64,000 bases of DNA, from NCBI GenBank assembly GCA_002835545.1, contig PIZK01000012.1:1-64000 (forward strand), given 5' to 3'. The notes beneath the pieces are model-generated. The model ran no database searches. It saw only the letters and a program-made list of their open reading frames with translations, and was not told the origin of the DNA. Both the position numbers and the translations under genes were made by a program. The first letter of the stretch is position 1, and the number at the start of each line of letters is the position of its first letter. This DNA is from Alteromonadales bacterium alter-6D02 (GTDB taxonomy: Bacteria; Pseudomonadota; Gammaproteobacteria; Enterobacterales; Psychrobiaceae). Of the stretch, positions 43,068 through 53,312 are shown piece by piece.

Positions 43068-45704
43068 ATGACTGAGTTGGCCAATAGTGTATCGCCGATT
43101 AATATCGAAGACGAATTAAAGAATTCGTACCTCGATTACGCCATGAGCGTAATTGTAGGTCGTGCTTTACCTGATGTTAGGGATGGATTAAAGCCCGTAC
43201 ATCGTCGTGTACTTTTTGCAATGGATGTTTTAGGTAACGACTGGAATAAACCGTATAAGAAATCAGCGCGTGTCGTTGGTGACGTTATCGGTAAATATCA
43301 CCCGCATGGTGATTCAGCAGTTTATGACACCATCGTTCGTATGGCGCAGCCTTTCTCATTGCGTTACCCACTTGTTGACGGCCAAGGTAACTTTGGTTCT
43401 GTTGATGGTGATTCTGCCGCGGCAATGCGTTATACCGAAATTAGAATGAAAAAAGTCGCTCATGCTTTATTAAGCGACTTAGAAAAAGACACGGTAGATT
43501 ACGCGCCAAACTATGATGGCACTGAACAAATTCCAGTGGTATTGCCAACTCGCATTCCGAACTTACTGGTTAATGGTTCATCGGGTATCGCGGTAGGTAT
43601 GGCGACTAACATTCCGCCACATAACCTTAATGAAGTGATTTCAGGCTGTCTTGCGTTAATTGAAAATCAAGACTTATCAATTGAAGACCTAATCGAGTAC
43701 ATTCCTGGCCCAGATTTCCCGACTGCGGGTATTATCAGTGGCCGTCAAGGGATCATCGATGCGTATAAAACCGGTCGTGGTAAAGTTCGTATCCGTGCTC
43801 GTGCTGAAATTGAAGTGGCTGATAACGGTAAAGAAACGATTATCGTTCATGAGTTGCCGTATCAAGTCAATAAAGCTCGCCTAATCGAGAAGATGGCTGA
43901 GCTTGTACGAGATAAGAAAATTGAAGGCATTAGCGCACTACGTGATGAGTCTGATAAAGACGGCATGCGCATGGTTATCGAAATCAAGCGTGGTGAAGTG
44001 GGCGAAGTTGTTTTAAATAACCTATATGCTCAAACGCAAATGCAAGTTTCTTTTGGTATTAACATGGTGGCGCTGGAAGATAATCGCCCTAAATTGTTTA
44101 ATCTAAAAGAAATGTTAATGAGCTTCGTACGTCACCGTCGTGAAGTGGTTACCCGTCGTACCGTATTTGAATTACGTAAAGCGCGCGAACGTGCTCATAT
44201 CCTTGAAGCATTAGCGATTGCATTAGCTAATATCGATCCTGTGATTGAAGTGATTCGTAACTCACCGACCCCAGCTGAAGCTAAAGTTGCATTAGTTGCG
44301 CGCGGTTGGGAATTAGGTAATGTTGCGCCAATGCTTGAAAAAGCCGGTGATGACGCTGCTCGCCCAGAGTGGTTAGAGCCTGAATTTGGTATTCGTGATG
44401 GTCAATATCACCTAACTGAAACGCAAGCCCAAGCAATTTTAGATTTACGCTTACATAAGCTTACTGGCTTAGAACATGAGAAAATCTTAGGTGAATACCA
44501 AGAAATCTTAGATCTAATTGCTGAGCTGTTACATATCCTAGGTAGCCCTGAGCGCCTAATGGAAGTGATTCGTGAAGAGCTTGAAGCGGCTCGTGATGAG
44601 TTTGGTGATGAACGTCGTACTGAAATTACCAATGCGTCTCATGATTTATCTCTAGAAGACTTAATCAACGAAGAAGATGTTGTTGTAACCTTGTCACATG
44701 AAGGTTATGTGAAGTACCAACCACTGAGCGAATATGAAGCCCAGCGCCGTGGTGGTAAAGGTAAAGCGGCGACTAAGATGAAAGATGAAGATTACATCGA
44801 ACGTCTATTAGTTGCTAATACCCATGATACGATTTTATGTTTCTCTAACCGTGGTAAGATGTACTGGTTGAAAGTTTATCAACTACCATTAGCGTCTCGT
44901 CAAGCGCGTGGTAAGCCAATCATCAACTTATTACCTCTTGAGAAAGACGAGCGTGTTACAGCGATTTTACCTGTTCGTGAATACACAGAAGATAAGTGTA
45001 TCTTAATGGCAACCGCTGCTGGTACCGTTAAGAAAACTAACCTGACAGCGTACTCTCGCCCTCGTGCTAACGGTATTATTGCTGTTAACTTACGTGATGA
45101 TGACGAGCTAGTTGGCGTAGCGCTAACCCAAGAGGGCAGCGAAATTATGCTATTCTCTGATGAAGGTAAAGTTGTACGCTTTAGCGAAGATCAATGTCGT
45201 GCGATAGGCCGTACTGGTACAGGTGTACGTGGTATGAAGCTTAAAGAAGGGCAAAAAGTGGTATCACTGATTGTTCCTCATGGCGACGGTTGTATCTTAA
45301 CAGTGACCGAGAATGGCTACGGTAAGCGAACTATCCTTGAAGATTACCCAGCGAAGAGTCGTGCGACGCAGGGTGTTGTATCAATTAAGGTTAGTGAACG
45401 TAACGGCCTCGTTGTTGGTGCTGTTCAGGTTGATGAAAACGATGAAATCATGCTTATCTCTAATCGTGGTACGCTTGTACGTACACCGGTTGATGGCGTA
45501 TCGACTGTTGGTCGTAATACGCAAGGTGTAACGTTGATTCGTACTGCCGATGAAGAGAAAGTAGTCGCGCTACAGCGTATCGAAGAAGTCGAAAATGAAG
45601 AATTGCCAGAGGGTGAAACTGATGGTGAGACGTCTGCGGTAGATGCTGCTGAAACGACTTCAGATGTGGCACCAACAGGTGACGCACCAACAGAACAAGA
45701 GTAA
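43068..45704 (+). CDS. gyrA: DNA gyrase subunit A
   Basis: 878 residues, essentially E. coli length and numbering. The catalytic tyrosine is Tyr122 in [11 protein letters not shown]. The quinolone-resistance region [17 protein letters not shown] keeps Ser83 and Asp87, i.e. the susceptible wild-type form. The C-terminal pinwheel contains the gyrase box [10 protein letters not shown]. The acidic tail ([16 protein letters not shown]...) is typical. It introduces negative supercoils with GyrB. A strong terminator follows at 45742-45780. Confidence 0.97.
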   Translation: MTELANSVSPINIEDELKNSYLDYAMSVIVGRALPDVRDGLKPVHRRVLFAMDVLGNDWNKPYKKSARVVGDVIGKYHPHGDSAVYDTIVRMAQPFSLRYPLVDGQGNFGSVDGDSAAAMRYTEIRMKKVAHALLSDLEKDTVDYAPNYDGTEQIPVVLPTRIPNLLVNGSSGIAVGMATNIPPHNLNEVISGCLALIENQDLSIEDLIEYIPGPDFPTAGIISGRQGIIDAYKTGRGKVRIRARAEIEVADNGKETIIVHELPYQVNKARLIEKMAELVRDKKIEGISALRDESDKDGMRMVIEIKRGEVGEVVLNNLYAQTQMQVSFGINMVALEDNRPKLFNLKEMLMSFVRHRREVVTRRTVFELRKARERAHILEALAIALANIDPVIEVIRNSPTPAEAKVALVARGWELGNVAPMLEKAGDDAARPEWLEPEFGIRDGQYHLTETQAQAILDLRLHKLTGLEHEKILGEYQEILDLIAELLHILGSPERLMEVIREELEAARDEFGDERRTEITNASHDLSLEDLINEEDVVVTLSHEGYVKYQPLSEYEAQRRGGKGKAATKMKDEDYIERLLVANTHDTILCFSNRGKMYWLKVYQLPLASRQARGKPIINLLPLEKDERVTAILPVREYTEDKCILMATAAGTVKKTNLTAYSRPRANGIIAVNLRDDDELVGVALTQEGSEIMLFSDEGKVVRFSEDQCRAIGRTGTGVRGMKLKEGQKVVSLIVPHGDGCILTVTENGYGKRTILEDYPAKSRATQGVVSIKVSERNGLVVGAVQVDENDEIMLISNRGTLVRTPVDGVSTVGRNTQGVTLIRTADEEKVVALQRIEEVENEELPEGETDGETSAVDAAETTSDVAPTGDAPTEQE

Positions 45705-45741
45705 TCGCCTTTAAGCGACTTTAAACTGTTCTGTTTATATT

Positions 45742-45780
45742 AAAGCCCATAATCATTGATTTGATTATGGGCTTTTTTTT
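45742..45780 (+). terminator. gyrA terminator
   Basis: AAGCCCATAATCA and TGATTATGGGCTT pair around a short TTGATT loop and are followed by TTTTTTTT. Confidence 0.88.
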
Positions 45781-45946
45781 GGGGCTTTAGAGGCGCTTTT
45801 TGCCGGAATCGTTGTTTTATATTGAAAAAGTCACTCATATCATTTAAAACGTATTAGTAATTAGTCTGATATCCTCAGCCTATGCTAGCTTACCAACTTG
45901 AGCGCGGTATGATGTACAGTCAATATTTTCTAGGAGAAGTCGTTAA

Positions 45947-47023
45947 ATGAAACCGGTATATAATTTTTGTGCAGGCCCTGCAATGTTACCTGCAGAAGTG
46001 ATGCAAAAGGCACAACGTGAATTTGTTAATTGGCAAAATCATGGCATATCGGTTATGGAATTTAGCCATCGTGATAAGCACTTTATGGCTGTCGCCGAAG
46101 CTGCAGAACAAAATCTGCGTAAGCTAATGAATATTCCAGATAACTATAAGGTGCTGTTCAGCCATGGTGGTGGTCGCGGACAATTTGCTGCTGTACCGCT
46201 TAACTTAATTGGCTTAACGGGTAAAGCAGACTATTTAGTAACAGGCTCTTGGTCGAAAGCGGCCGTTGCTGAAGGGAAAAAGTTTGGTGAAATTAATGTT
46301 GTTGCGCAGCCAAGTGTAGTGGGTGGCCTAAATGCCGTTGCTAGCCCAAATGAATGGCAGTTAAGCGATGACGCGAGCTATTTCCATTACTGTCCAAATG
46401 AAACAGTCGACGGCATCGAGATGTTTAATGAGCCAGAAGTTGGGGTTCCATTAGTTGCGGATATGTCTTCAACGATCCTGTCACGTGAGATCGATGTTTC
46501 TAAGTATGGCGTTATTTACGCGGGCGCTCAAAAGAATATCGGGCCATCAGGGTTATCAATCGTGATAGTTCGTGAAGATTTATTGGGTCATGCTCTTGAT
46601 GTCACCCCATCGATTATTGATTACAAAACGATGAGTGATAATGATTCTATGTATAATACACCACCGACATACGCTTGGTATCTCGCTGGTGAGGTTTTTA
46701 AGTGGTTATTAGACCAAGGCGGTGTGCCAGCTATTGAAGCCCTGAATAAGAAGAAAGCTGATTTACTGTATGATTTCATCGACAGTAGTGATTATTACCG
46801 TAATGGAGTCGAGCCTAGCTTTCGTTCACGAATGAACGTGACGTTCCAACTTGCTGATGAAGCCGATAATGCCGCTTTTTTAGCCGGCGCGGAGGAAGCT
46901 GGTTTAATGGCGCTCAAGGGTCACCGTAGTGTTGGTGGTATGCGAGCGAGTATTTATAATGCAATGCCCCTTGCAGGAGTCGAAGCATTAGTTCAATATA
47001 TGGAGCAATTTCAACAACGTTAA
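45947..47023 (+). CDS. serC: Phosphoserine aminotransferase
   Basis: 358 residues, class V aminotransferase. Start motif [18 protein letters not shown] lysine Lys196 in [12 protein letters not shown], and SRMNVTFQ and [16 protein letters not shown] near the C-terminus are all SerC features. It makes phosphoserine for serine synthesis and also acts in pyridoxal phosphate synthesis. The gene follows gyrA, as in many Alteromonadales, but is separated by the gyrA terminator. TAGGAGAAG precedes ATG 45947. Its own terminator is at 47056. Confidence 0.96.
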   Translation: MKPVYNFCAGPAMLPAEVMQKAQREFVNWQNHGISVMEFSHRDKHFMAVAEAAEQNLRKLMNIPDNYKVLFSHGGGRGQFAAVPLNLIGLTGKADYLVTGSWSKAAVAEGKKFGEINVVAQPSVVGGLNAVASPNEWQLSDDASYFHYCPNETVDGIEMFNEPEVGVPLVADMSSTILSREIDVSKYGVIYAGAQKNIGPSGLSIVIVREDLLGHALDVTPSIIDYKTMSDNDSMYNTPPTYAWYLAGEVFKWLLDQGGVPAIEALNKKKADLLYDFIDSSDYYRNGVEPSFRSRMNVTFQLADEADNAAFLAGAEEAGLMALKGHRSVGGMRASIYNAMPLAGVEALVQYMEQFQQR

Positions 47024-47055
47024 TTGATTTAATGTAACGTTGTTAGCTTAATGTC

Positions 47056-47095
47056 ACAAAGCGAGACCGTTTAGCGTCTCGCTTTGTTGTATTTT
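47056..47095 (+). terminator. serC terminator
   Basis: CAAAGCGAGAC and GTCTCGCTTTG form an 11-bp stem with a short loop, followed by TTGTATTTT. Confidence 0.82.
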
Positions 47096-47123
47096 ATGGA
47101 CAGTTTTCTCGCAGGAGCGATGT

Positions 47124-48287
47124 ATGATCTTGGCTTGGGCAAAAAGCCTTTTTAATCAACAACCCACGATGGATTTATCTGAAGAGGGTTGTGTCAGTGA
47201 AAAGAAGTTTTTTGCGTATGTTTTCACTTTAATTCTAAAACCTATCTCGTGTGTAGGGATTGTCTGCATTGCTGCGATTTGGATGATTGAATTTAATAGT
47301 GGACACTTAACCGCCCTTGACCAATATGCATACCCATTATTAATTTTTACTTTCTCCTGCTCTTTCGTCACTTTACTGTATTTCCCTAGTCAGGCGAATG
47401 CAGTTGCCAGCGCATTAGTGTTTTCAATCGCTAGTTATTTTCTTGCCTCTTATCATTTCATCTTTATTGTGCTTGAAAGGAGTTCCCTAGAAAATAATTT
47501 TTATAATCTGGCATCAATTTCTCAGTGGCTGCCATCTATCTATATTGCAATTTTTTTACTTCACCATATCGAACGTGCGATGTTTTACTCAATTGCGTTC
47601 TATTTAGCTCTGCTGGGTCCTGAAGCTTATTATATATTTGCTGGGAGTCACCATTCGGATATTGCACATAATCTATTGGTTAATATTGTTCTCTCACACC
47701 CCGTTTATATTTGTATCTTGCTCTGTTTGAGTTTTATGAAAAAGCAAGGCTATGCGTCTTATGTAAGGGCTCAGGATATGGAGAGACTAGTAAATATTGA
47801 CGATTTGACGAAAGCTCATAATAGACGAGGTATTGAAGAGAAGATTATTAGTTTAATTGAAAATAGGCAACGAGCAGGGGAAGAGTTTTGTTTAGTGATG
47901 TTCGATGTTGATCACTTTAAAAAAATCAACGATAGTTATGGCCATCCAGTAGGTGATGAGGTTTTGGTTAAGTTGGTTGAGCAGACAAAACGTGAACTGC
48001 GTCAAGATGATAGTATTGGGCGATGGGGCGGTGAAGAGTTCATCCTTTTACTGCCAAGAACAAATGTTGAACAAGCAAGCGCTTTTGCTAATCGAATTAG
48101 GCTATTGTTCCCTAGCATTAAGTTTAGTGCCCCTGTGACATTAACCGCTAGTTTTGGCATCAGTTCGTATCGTATTTCTGACTCGAGTCCTGCAGCTGAT
48201 AAGATCAGTGCGATTTTAATTGCAAAAGCCGATCAAGGCTTGTATCAGTCAAAGAGTTCTGGCAGGAATCAGATTACAGTGATTTAG
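47124..48287 (+). CDS. Diguanylate cyclase with membrane sensor (GGDEF)
   Basis: 387 residues. Six hydrophobic segments fill residues ~30-205, an MHYT/MASE-like membrane sensor without a family I can name. A GGDEF domain follows (~220-387): DDLTKAHNRRGIEE, FDVDHFKKINDSYGHPVGDEVL and the active GGEEF in GRWGGEEFILLLP. The RQDD four residues before SIGRW fits the RxxD inhibitory site, so the enzyme is probably inhibited by its product, cyclic di-GMP. It makes cyclic di-GMP, controlling motility and biofilm. The gene is alone between serC and nhaA. Confidence 0.9.
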   Translation: MILAWAKSLFNQQPTMDLSEEGCVSEKKFFAYVFTLILKPISCVGIVCIAAIWMIEFNSGHLTALDQYAYPLLIFTFSCSFVTLLYFPSQANAVASALVFSIASYFLASYHFIFIVLERSSLENNFYNLASISQWLPSIYIAIFLLHHIERAMFYSIAFYLALLGPEAYYIFAGSHHSDIAHNLLVNIVLSHPVYICILLCLSFMKKQGYASYVRAQDMERLVNIDDLTKAHNRRGIEEKIISLIENRQRAGEEFCLVMFDVDHFKKINDSYGHPVGDEVLVKLVEQTKRELRQDDSIGRWGGEEFILLLPRTNVEQASAFANRIRLLFPSIKFSAPVTLTASFGISSYRISDSSPAADKISAILIAKADQGLYQSKSSGRNQITVI

Positions 48288-48495
48288 CCCAGTGATTAGT
48301 TGGAAAATATTAACAACAACATTGGTTTAAATGATTTACTTTGCTAAGTTTAAATACTCTGGTTCAAAGTGTGTGTTTTTGTCATGATGATGTGCACAAT
48401 ACAATAAAATTTACCGTTTGATGCAGAGTTTTGTTATCTAAAGCAAATAATTGTATAAAATAACAAATTAATTAAGACGGTGTGATTACTTTATA

Positions 48496-48553
48496 GACAT
48501 ATTATGTCGACAAGCCAGTTGCTATCACCTAATATGTTGGCTTGTTTATTTTT
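48496..48553 (+). promoter_or_regulatory. Structured nhaA leader (candidate riboregulator)
   Basis: Two hairpins lie just before the nhaA ribosome-binding site: GACAT-3 nt-ATGTC (48496-48508) and ACAAGCCA (48510-48517) paired with TGGCTTGT (48538-48545), followed by TTATTTTT. The second is terminator-like and ends 19 bases from ATG 48565. Cation-sensing RNAs are known upstream of nhaA in other bacteria (nhaA-I motif); membership here is not shown. Confidence 0.45.
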
Positions 48554-48564
48554 GGAGACGTTAA

Positions 48565-49746
48565 ATGACAGCAATTGAAGAGTTTATTAAAAAGGAATCT
48601 TCAGCCGGGATTGTCTTAATTTTTGTAACCGTTATCGCGTTACTATTGAAAAATACCGGACTCTCGGATTTTTATGATGCATTTCTAAATACACCAGTCG
48701 AAGTTCGATTCGGTGCATTACATATCGATAAACCATTACTGCTGTGGATTAACGATGGTCTGATGGCAGTGTTCTTTTTACTTATTGGTCTTGAAGTCAA
48801 GCGAGAGATCATTGAAGGACACTTATCTTCACCAGCTCAGGTGGTGTTACCTGGCTTTGCAGCCGTCGGTGGTATGGTTGTCCCTGCTGCTGTTTATTTG
48901 TATTTTGTTGGGATAGATAGCCCGGGAACACAAGGGTGGGCTATCCCTACGGCCACTGATATCGCTTTTGCGTTAGGTGTTTTATCCTTACTTGGTAAAC
49001 GTGTGCCAGTATCACTTAAAATCTTTTTAATGGCATTGGCGATTATTGATGATTTAGGCGCAATTATTATTATTGCCCTGTTCTATACCGTTGAGCTATC
49101 CACGTTATCGATTGTTGTTGCTGCAGCCGCGTTGACAACTCTGGTGGTGATGAATAGGCTTGGGGTTGATAGAAAAGCTGCCTACGTTATTGTTGGTGTG
49201 ATTTTATGGATTAGTGTGCTTAAGTCTGGTGTTCATGCAACGCTTGCTGGTGTCGCATTAGCCTTTACCATTCCTTTAAAACAACGCCCGGGCAAGATTG
49301 TTGGTCGTGAACGCTCGATGCTTAAATCGATGGAACATGATTTACATTATTGGGTCGCATTCTTTATTTTACCGTTATTTGCTTTCGTAAATGCAGGGGT
49401 GGACTTTAGAGATATTTCTGTTGAACAAATCTTAACTCCTGTACCTCTTGGTATCGCTGCGGGTTTATTTATCGGTAAGCAGGTTGGGGTATTCTTCTTT
49501 AGTTGGATTGCCATAAAACTTAAATTGGCGAAGATGCCTGATGACAGTAATATGACCCAAATCTATGGTGTGTCCATTTTAACGGGGATAGGTTTTACTA
49601 TGAGTTTATTCGTAAATTCATTAGCCTTTACTGACCCAACACAGTTTATGTTTGCTGATAAGTTGGCAATATTAGTCGGTTCGTTTGCCTCCGGTGTTAT
49701 CGGTTACCTAGTGCTAAGGTATTCAACACACTCAGCGAAAGGTTAA
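48565..49746 (+). CDS. nhaA: Na+/H+ antiporter NhaA
   Basis: 393 residues with about 12 membrane segments. The essential aspartate pair is in [18 protein letters not shown], and [21 protein letters not shown] and [16 protein letters not shown] are family motifs. NhaA expels Na+ (or Li+) in exchange for 2 H+, needed for salt tolerance in a marine organism. TTGGAGACG precedes ATG 48565. A structured leader lies upstream. Monocistronic. Confidence 0.96.
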   Translation: MTAIEEFIKKESSAGIVLIFVTVIALLLKNTGLSDFYDAFLNTPVEVRFGALHIDKPLLLWINDGLMAVFFLLIGLEVKREIIEGHLSSPAQVVLPGFAAVGGMVVPAAVYLYFVGIDSPGTQGWAIPTATDIAFALGVLSLLGKRVPVSLKIFLMALAIIDDLGAIIIIALFYTVELSTLSIVVAAAALTTLVVMNRLGVDRKAAYVIVGVILWISVLKSGVHATLAGVALAFTIPLKQRPGKIVGRERSMLKSMEHDLHYWVAFFILPLFAFVNAGVDFRDISVEQILTPVPLGIAAGLFIGKQVGVFFFSWIAIKLKLAKMPDDSNMTQIYGVSILTGIGFTMSLFVNSLAFTDPTQFMFADKLAILVGSFASGVIGYLVLRYSTHSAKG

Positions 49747-50009
49747 TACTAAGTATTGATAACGGTGCCTATACTTATTTTGCGCATCGTTATCACCCCT
49801 CTCAAACCGTCTACTTTTTCATCTCTTAGTTCCCTCGAACATTACATTTTAGTTAAATTGAATCTTATTTGAGCACTAGCTTTTATTAAGGCCAATTAAT
49901 ACTTGACTATATCTTCTTTCAGTAGCTATTCTAGATTAAATACGCAGCTATCAATGGCATAGCTAGGCATATAGATGATTCAGATGCACTCTGTGCAACA
50001 GGACTGTGA

Positions 50010-50300
50010 ATGGACGCGAATACATTAAGCTTACCTCAATCAATTGATATCTCTTATGTCACAGAGTTTCACCCTCAACTCATTTCGTTTTTATCTGAAT
50101 TTACAGAGTCTAAAAATGACATTCTTGTCATTAATGCTTCGGAATTAGAACGCATTGATACTGCCGGTATTCAGCTTCTTATTGCATTCGTTATCGAGGC
50201 AACTAAAATGAATGTTACTATTCAATGGCAGTCTATTTCTACCGAGTTAGAGAACACCGCTAATGAGTTAGGGCTTGCGCAAGCACTTAAATTAAATTAA
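50010..50300 (+). CDS. STAS-domain protein at the head of the chemotaxis cluster
   Basis: 96 residues, a single STAS domain like anti-sigma-factor antagonists (SpoIIAA). The regulatory site reads ELERIDTAGIQLLIAF, with Thr in place of the usual Ser after Asp, so phosphorylation would be on Thr. It has no membrane segment. It is the first gene of the cheY-cheA run, 24 bases before cheY. It may pair with the PP2C/HATPase regulator 9.5 kb downstream or bind CheA (inference). Confidence 0.8.
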   Translation: MDANTLSLPQSIDISYVTEFHPQLISFLSEFTESKNDILVINASELERIDTAGIQLLIAFVIEATKMNVTIQWQSISTELENTANELGLAQALKLN

Positions 50301-50324
50301 CAAAAAATTATTATAGGACCTCCC

Positions 50325-50687
50325 ATGGCAAAGATCTTAGTAGTCGATGACTCTGCTTCAATTCGAAATATGGTTTCATTTACCCTTAAACAGCAGCAGT
50401 ATGAGATTGTTGAAGCTGCTGACGGTAAACAGGGACTTGAAAAAGCAAAGACAGGTAAGTTTGACTTAGTTATTACAGATGTAAATATGCCGGTAATGGA
50501 TGGTATTACGTTATGTAAAGAGCTACGTCAATTGCCTACATTCAAATTTACACCGATCTTGATGTTAACCACGGAAAGCTCAACAGACATGAAAATGAAA
50601 GGGAAGGCGGCTGGCGCGACAGGTTGGTTGGTTAAACCGTTTAACCCAGAGAAGCTTGTTGCGACAATTAAACGCGTCATTAGGTAA
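50325..50687 (+). CDS. cheY: CheY-type response regulator
   Basis: 120-residue lone receiver domain. Phosphoacceptor Asp52 in ITDVNMPVMDG, acid pocket DD near residue 8-9, Thr82 and Lys104 (VKPFNPEKL) are intact. It takes phosphate from CheA and, if a true CheY, controls the flagellar motor. The arrangement just before cheA matches adaptor-type CheY/CheA clusters. AGGACC precedes ATG 50325. Confidence 0.9.
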   Translation: MAKILVVDDSASIRNMVSFTLKQQQYEIVEAADGKQGLEKAKTGKFDLVITDVNMPVMDGITLCKELRQLPTFKFTPILMLTTESSTDMKMKGKAAGATGWLVKPFNPEKLVATIKRVIR

Positions 50688-50693
50688 TCATTT

Positions 50694-52781
50694 ATGAGTA
50701 TCGATCTCTCACAATTTATTCCAACTTTTTTAGAAGAAAGCTTTGAAGGCTTAGAGCTAATGGAGTCCGGCTTGCTAAATTTGGAGCAAGGGGATATTGA
50801 TACTATAAATGCTATTTTTCGAGCTGCACACTCCATTAAGGGGGGCGCTGGTACCTTTGGGTTTAATCGAGTAACTAACTTCACACATGAAGTTGAGACC
50901 TTACTTGATGAAATGCGTGATGGCAGACGAGAGGTTAATCAATCTGATATCAACTTACTATTAAAGTCGGTTGATTGTATAAAATTACTAATTGAAAGTG
51001 CTAGGGATGGTGTCGAGTGTGAAGATGACGCTATTAATGAGACCCATCTTGCACTTGAGCAGACATTGAGCGGGAAAGCTCATGGTGATAACGATAGCCA
51101 GGATGTTTCAGAAGTTGAACAGCTTTTAAGTGAAGTTAAAAGTAAGAAGCAATGGCTTATTGAGTTCGTGCCTAAACATGAAATTATGCAAACGGGTAAC
51201 GATCCTCTTCACCTTCTTAATGTGTTGGCTGAATTAGGCTCGATGAGTATTGAACCTAACCTTCAAGATATTCCTCCTTTAGGTGACATACACCCTGAGG
51301 AGTGTTACCTCTATTGGCGTTTAACCTTAGTGTCTGACTGTAGTGAAGAGGATATTATAGAGGTCTTCGAATGGGTCGAAGATGAGTGCTCATTAACTAT
51401 AACCTTGAGCGATTCAGATGAACCAAGCCCAGCCATAGAATCTGTTGAACAGCCCAGTCTGCAAGTCGATCAAACGCCACCCTCTCAGCCACCAAGTCAA
51501 GTACCACAAAAATCGCTAAAAGCACCAGATGAATCGGTGAAAGCTAAACCAACGACCGAAGGTGGCTCTATTAGGGTCGGAATCGATAAAGTCGACACCT
51601 TGATAAATCGTGTTGGTGAACTAGTTATAACTCAAGCCATGCTTAAACAAATAGGCAGCGAATTGGCTGAAGATGAAACCGTTGATAAGCTACGTGAGGG
51701 TTTAGTTCAACTTGAGAGTAATACACGTGACTTACAAGAAGATGTCATGCGTATTAGGATGTTACCTATTAGCTTTGTGTTTAATCGTTTTCCACGAATG
51801 GTTTATGACGTAAGTTCGAAACTGGGCAAGAAGGTTGAACTGAAATTATCAGGCGAACAGACTGAGTTAGATAAAACGGTGATGGAAAAAATCGGTGACC
51901 CACTTGTTCATCTGGTCAGAAATTCATTAGATCACGGTTTAGAAATGCCTGAAGAGCGCAAAGAAGCGGGTAAAGACGAAACAGGAATCGTACACCTCAA
52001 CGCTTATCACCAAGGTGGCTATATTGTCATTGACATTATTGATGATGGCCGGGGCCTCAACACCGAAAAAATTTATGATAAAGCAATAGAGAAAGGACTA
52101 ATTAGCGCCGACCAAAGCCTTTCTGACCAAGAAATTAATGAACTGATCTTTGCGCCAGGCTTTTCCACTGCCGATGCCGTTAGTGATCTATCAGGCCGTG
52201 GTGTCGGCATGGATGTGGTTAGACGAAATATTGAATCGTTAGGTGGTCATGTCTCTTTATCTTCTCAACAAGGTGAAGGATCAAAATTTTCAGTTAGTCT
52301 ACCACTGACCTTAGCTATCCTCGACGGACAATTAATTAATGTGGCCGGGCAAATATTTATCGTTCCTTTAGTATCAATCGTTGAATCTGTTCAAGTGAAT
52401 AAAAGCGCCGTCAAAGCGATTGCTGGTCAAGAAAACCTTTATTTATTTCGTGATGAATATTTACCTATTTATAACATTCGTTCTTTATTTTCTTTACCCG
52501 GAAAAGTTTCGCCTGCTGATGAAAATATGGTGATCATTGTTGAAAGTAACGGCAATAAATATGCCTTGGTTGTTGACGATTTACTTGAACAGCAGCAAGT
52601 CGTCTTAAAAAGTTTAGAGTCTAACTATATGGCCGTCGAAGGAATCTCTGGCGCTACCATTTTAGGTCATGGTGGCGTAGCCTTAATCATTGACATAAAA
52701 GGTGTCAGCTCTTTAAATCATAAAAACAGTCGTTCAAAGAAGTTTTCCCGGGAACGGTCGGTAGCAGAGGCAACTACATGA
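50694..52781 (+). CDS. cheA: Chemotaxis histidine kinase CheA
   Basis: 695 residues. P1 (Hpt) domain with phospho-His46 in RAAHSIKGGAGTF; a CheY/CheB-binding P2-like domain (~150-235, WLIEFVPKHEIMQTGNDPLHLL); a Pro/Gln-rich linker; dimerisation helices (DTLINRVGELVITQAMLKQ); the ATPase (N-box HLVRNSLDHGLE, G1 DDGRGLN, GRGVGMDVVRRNI); and a C-terminal CheW-like domain. It phosphorylates CheY and CheB when activated by the receptors. The stop overlaps the cheW ATG (ATGA). Confidence 0.95.
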   Translation: MSIDLSQFIPTFLEESFEGLELMESGLLNLEQGDIDTINAIFRAAHSIKGGAGTFGFNRVTNFTHEVETLLDEMRDGRREVNQSDINLLLKSVDCIKLLIESARDGVECEDDAINETHLALEQTLSGKAHGDNDSQDVSEVEQLLSEVKSKKQWLIEFVPKHEIMQTGNDPLHLLNVLAELGSMSIEPNLQDIPPLGDIHPEECYLYWRLTLVSDCSEEDIIEVFEWVEDECSLTITLSDSDEPSPAIESVEQPSLQVDQTPPSQPPSQVPQKSLKAPDESVKAKPTTEGGSIRVGIDKVDTLINRVGELVITQAMLKQIGSELAEDETVDKLREGLVQLESNTRDLQEDVMRIRMLPISFVFNRFPRMVYDVSSKLGKKVELKLSGEQTELDKTVMEKIGDPLVHLVRNSLDHGLEMPEERKEAGKDETGIVHLNAYHQGGYIVIDIIDDGRGLNTEKIYDKAIEKGLISADQSLSDQEINELIFAPGFSTADAVSDLSGRGVGMDVVRRNIESLGGHVSLSSQQGEGSKFSVSLPLTLAILDGQLINVAGQIFIVPLVSIVESVQVNKSAVKAIAGQENLYLFRDEYLPIYNIRSLFSLPGKVSPADENMVIIVESNGNKYALVVDDLLEQQQVVLKSLESNYMAVEGISGATILGHGGVALIIDIKGVSSLNHKNSRSKKFSRERSVAEATT

Positions 52782-53284
52782 GTTTAACGATTCACCAAGA
52801 CATCGATACGCTGGTTGAAAGTAAACAGTTTTTGTCATTTATATTGGCGGGTGACGAATACGCAACAGATATATTGAAAGTTCAAGAAATTAGAGACTGG
52901 ACATCAACGACGTTAGTCCCGAATAGCCCGACTTATATTGAAGGTGTATTAAACCTTCGTGGTGAAATTATTCCAATAATCAATCTGCGGACCCGATTTG
53001 GTTTACCTGATTTACCAGATAAGAAAAATAGAATTGTTATTGTATTGAATATTGTAAGTGATCAAAAAAGGCGTTTAATGGGACTTCTCGTTGACGCATT
53101 TTCTGAAACTTATGATATCCCATTAGAAAAAATTAAATCGGCCCCGAATAATATCAGCGTGATAGACGATGACTTTATTTCTGGGTTAACGACAGTGGAT
53201 GAAAAAATGGTCATTTTGTTAGATGTTGATGAGTTAATGAATTCCAATGAACTATCGACTGACTGCAGCGCAGCAACGGCATAA
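52778..53284 (+). CDS. cheW: CheW coupling protein
   Basis: 168 residues, one CheW domain: FLSFILAGDEYATDILKVQEIRDW, VPNSPTYIEGVLNLRGEIIPIINLRTRFGLP, and LLVDAFSETYDI. It links the receptors to CheA. The ATG overlaps the cheA stop, so synthesis is coupled. A second CheW is at 61575-62099 on the minus strand. Confidence 0.94.
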   Translation: MSLTIHQDIDTLVESKQFLSFILAGDEYATDILKVQEIRDWTSTTLVPNSPTYIEGVLNLRGEIIPIINLRTRFGLPDLPDKKNRIVIVLNIVSDQKRRLMGLLVDAFSETYDIPLEKIKSAPNNISVIDDDFISGLTTVDEKMVILLDVDELMNSNELSTDCSAATA

Positions 53285-53312
53285 ATAGCGACCTTCCGAG
53301 GAGAAGAAAACA

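Noticed and set aside
43068-43400. Possible quinolone-resistance change in GyrA
   Set aside because: Ser83 and Asp87 are both wild type.
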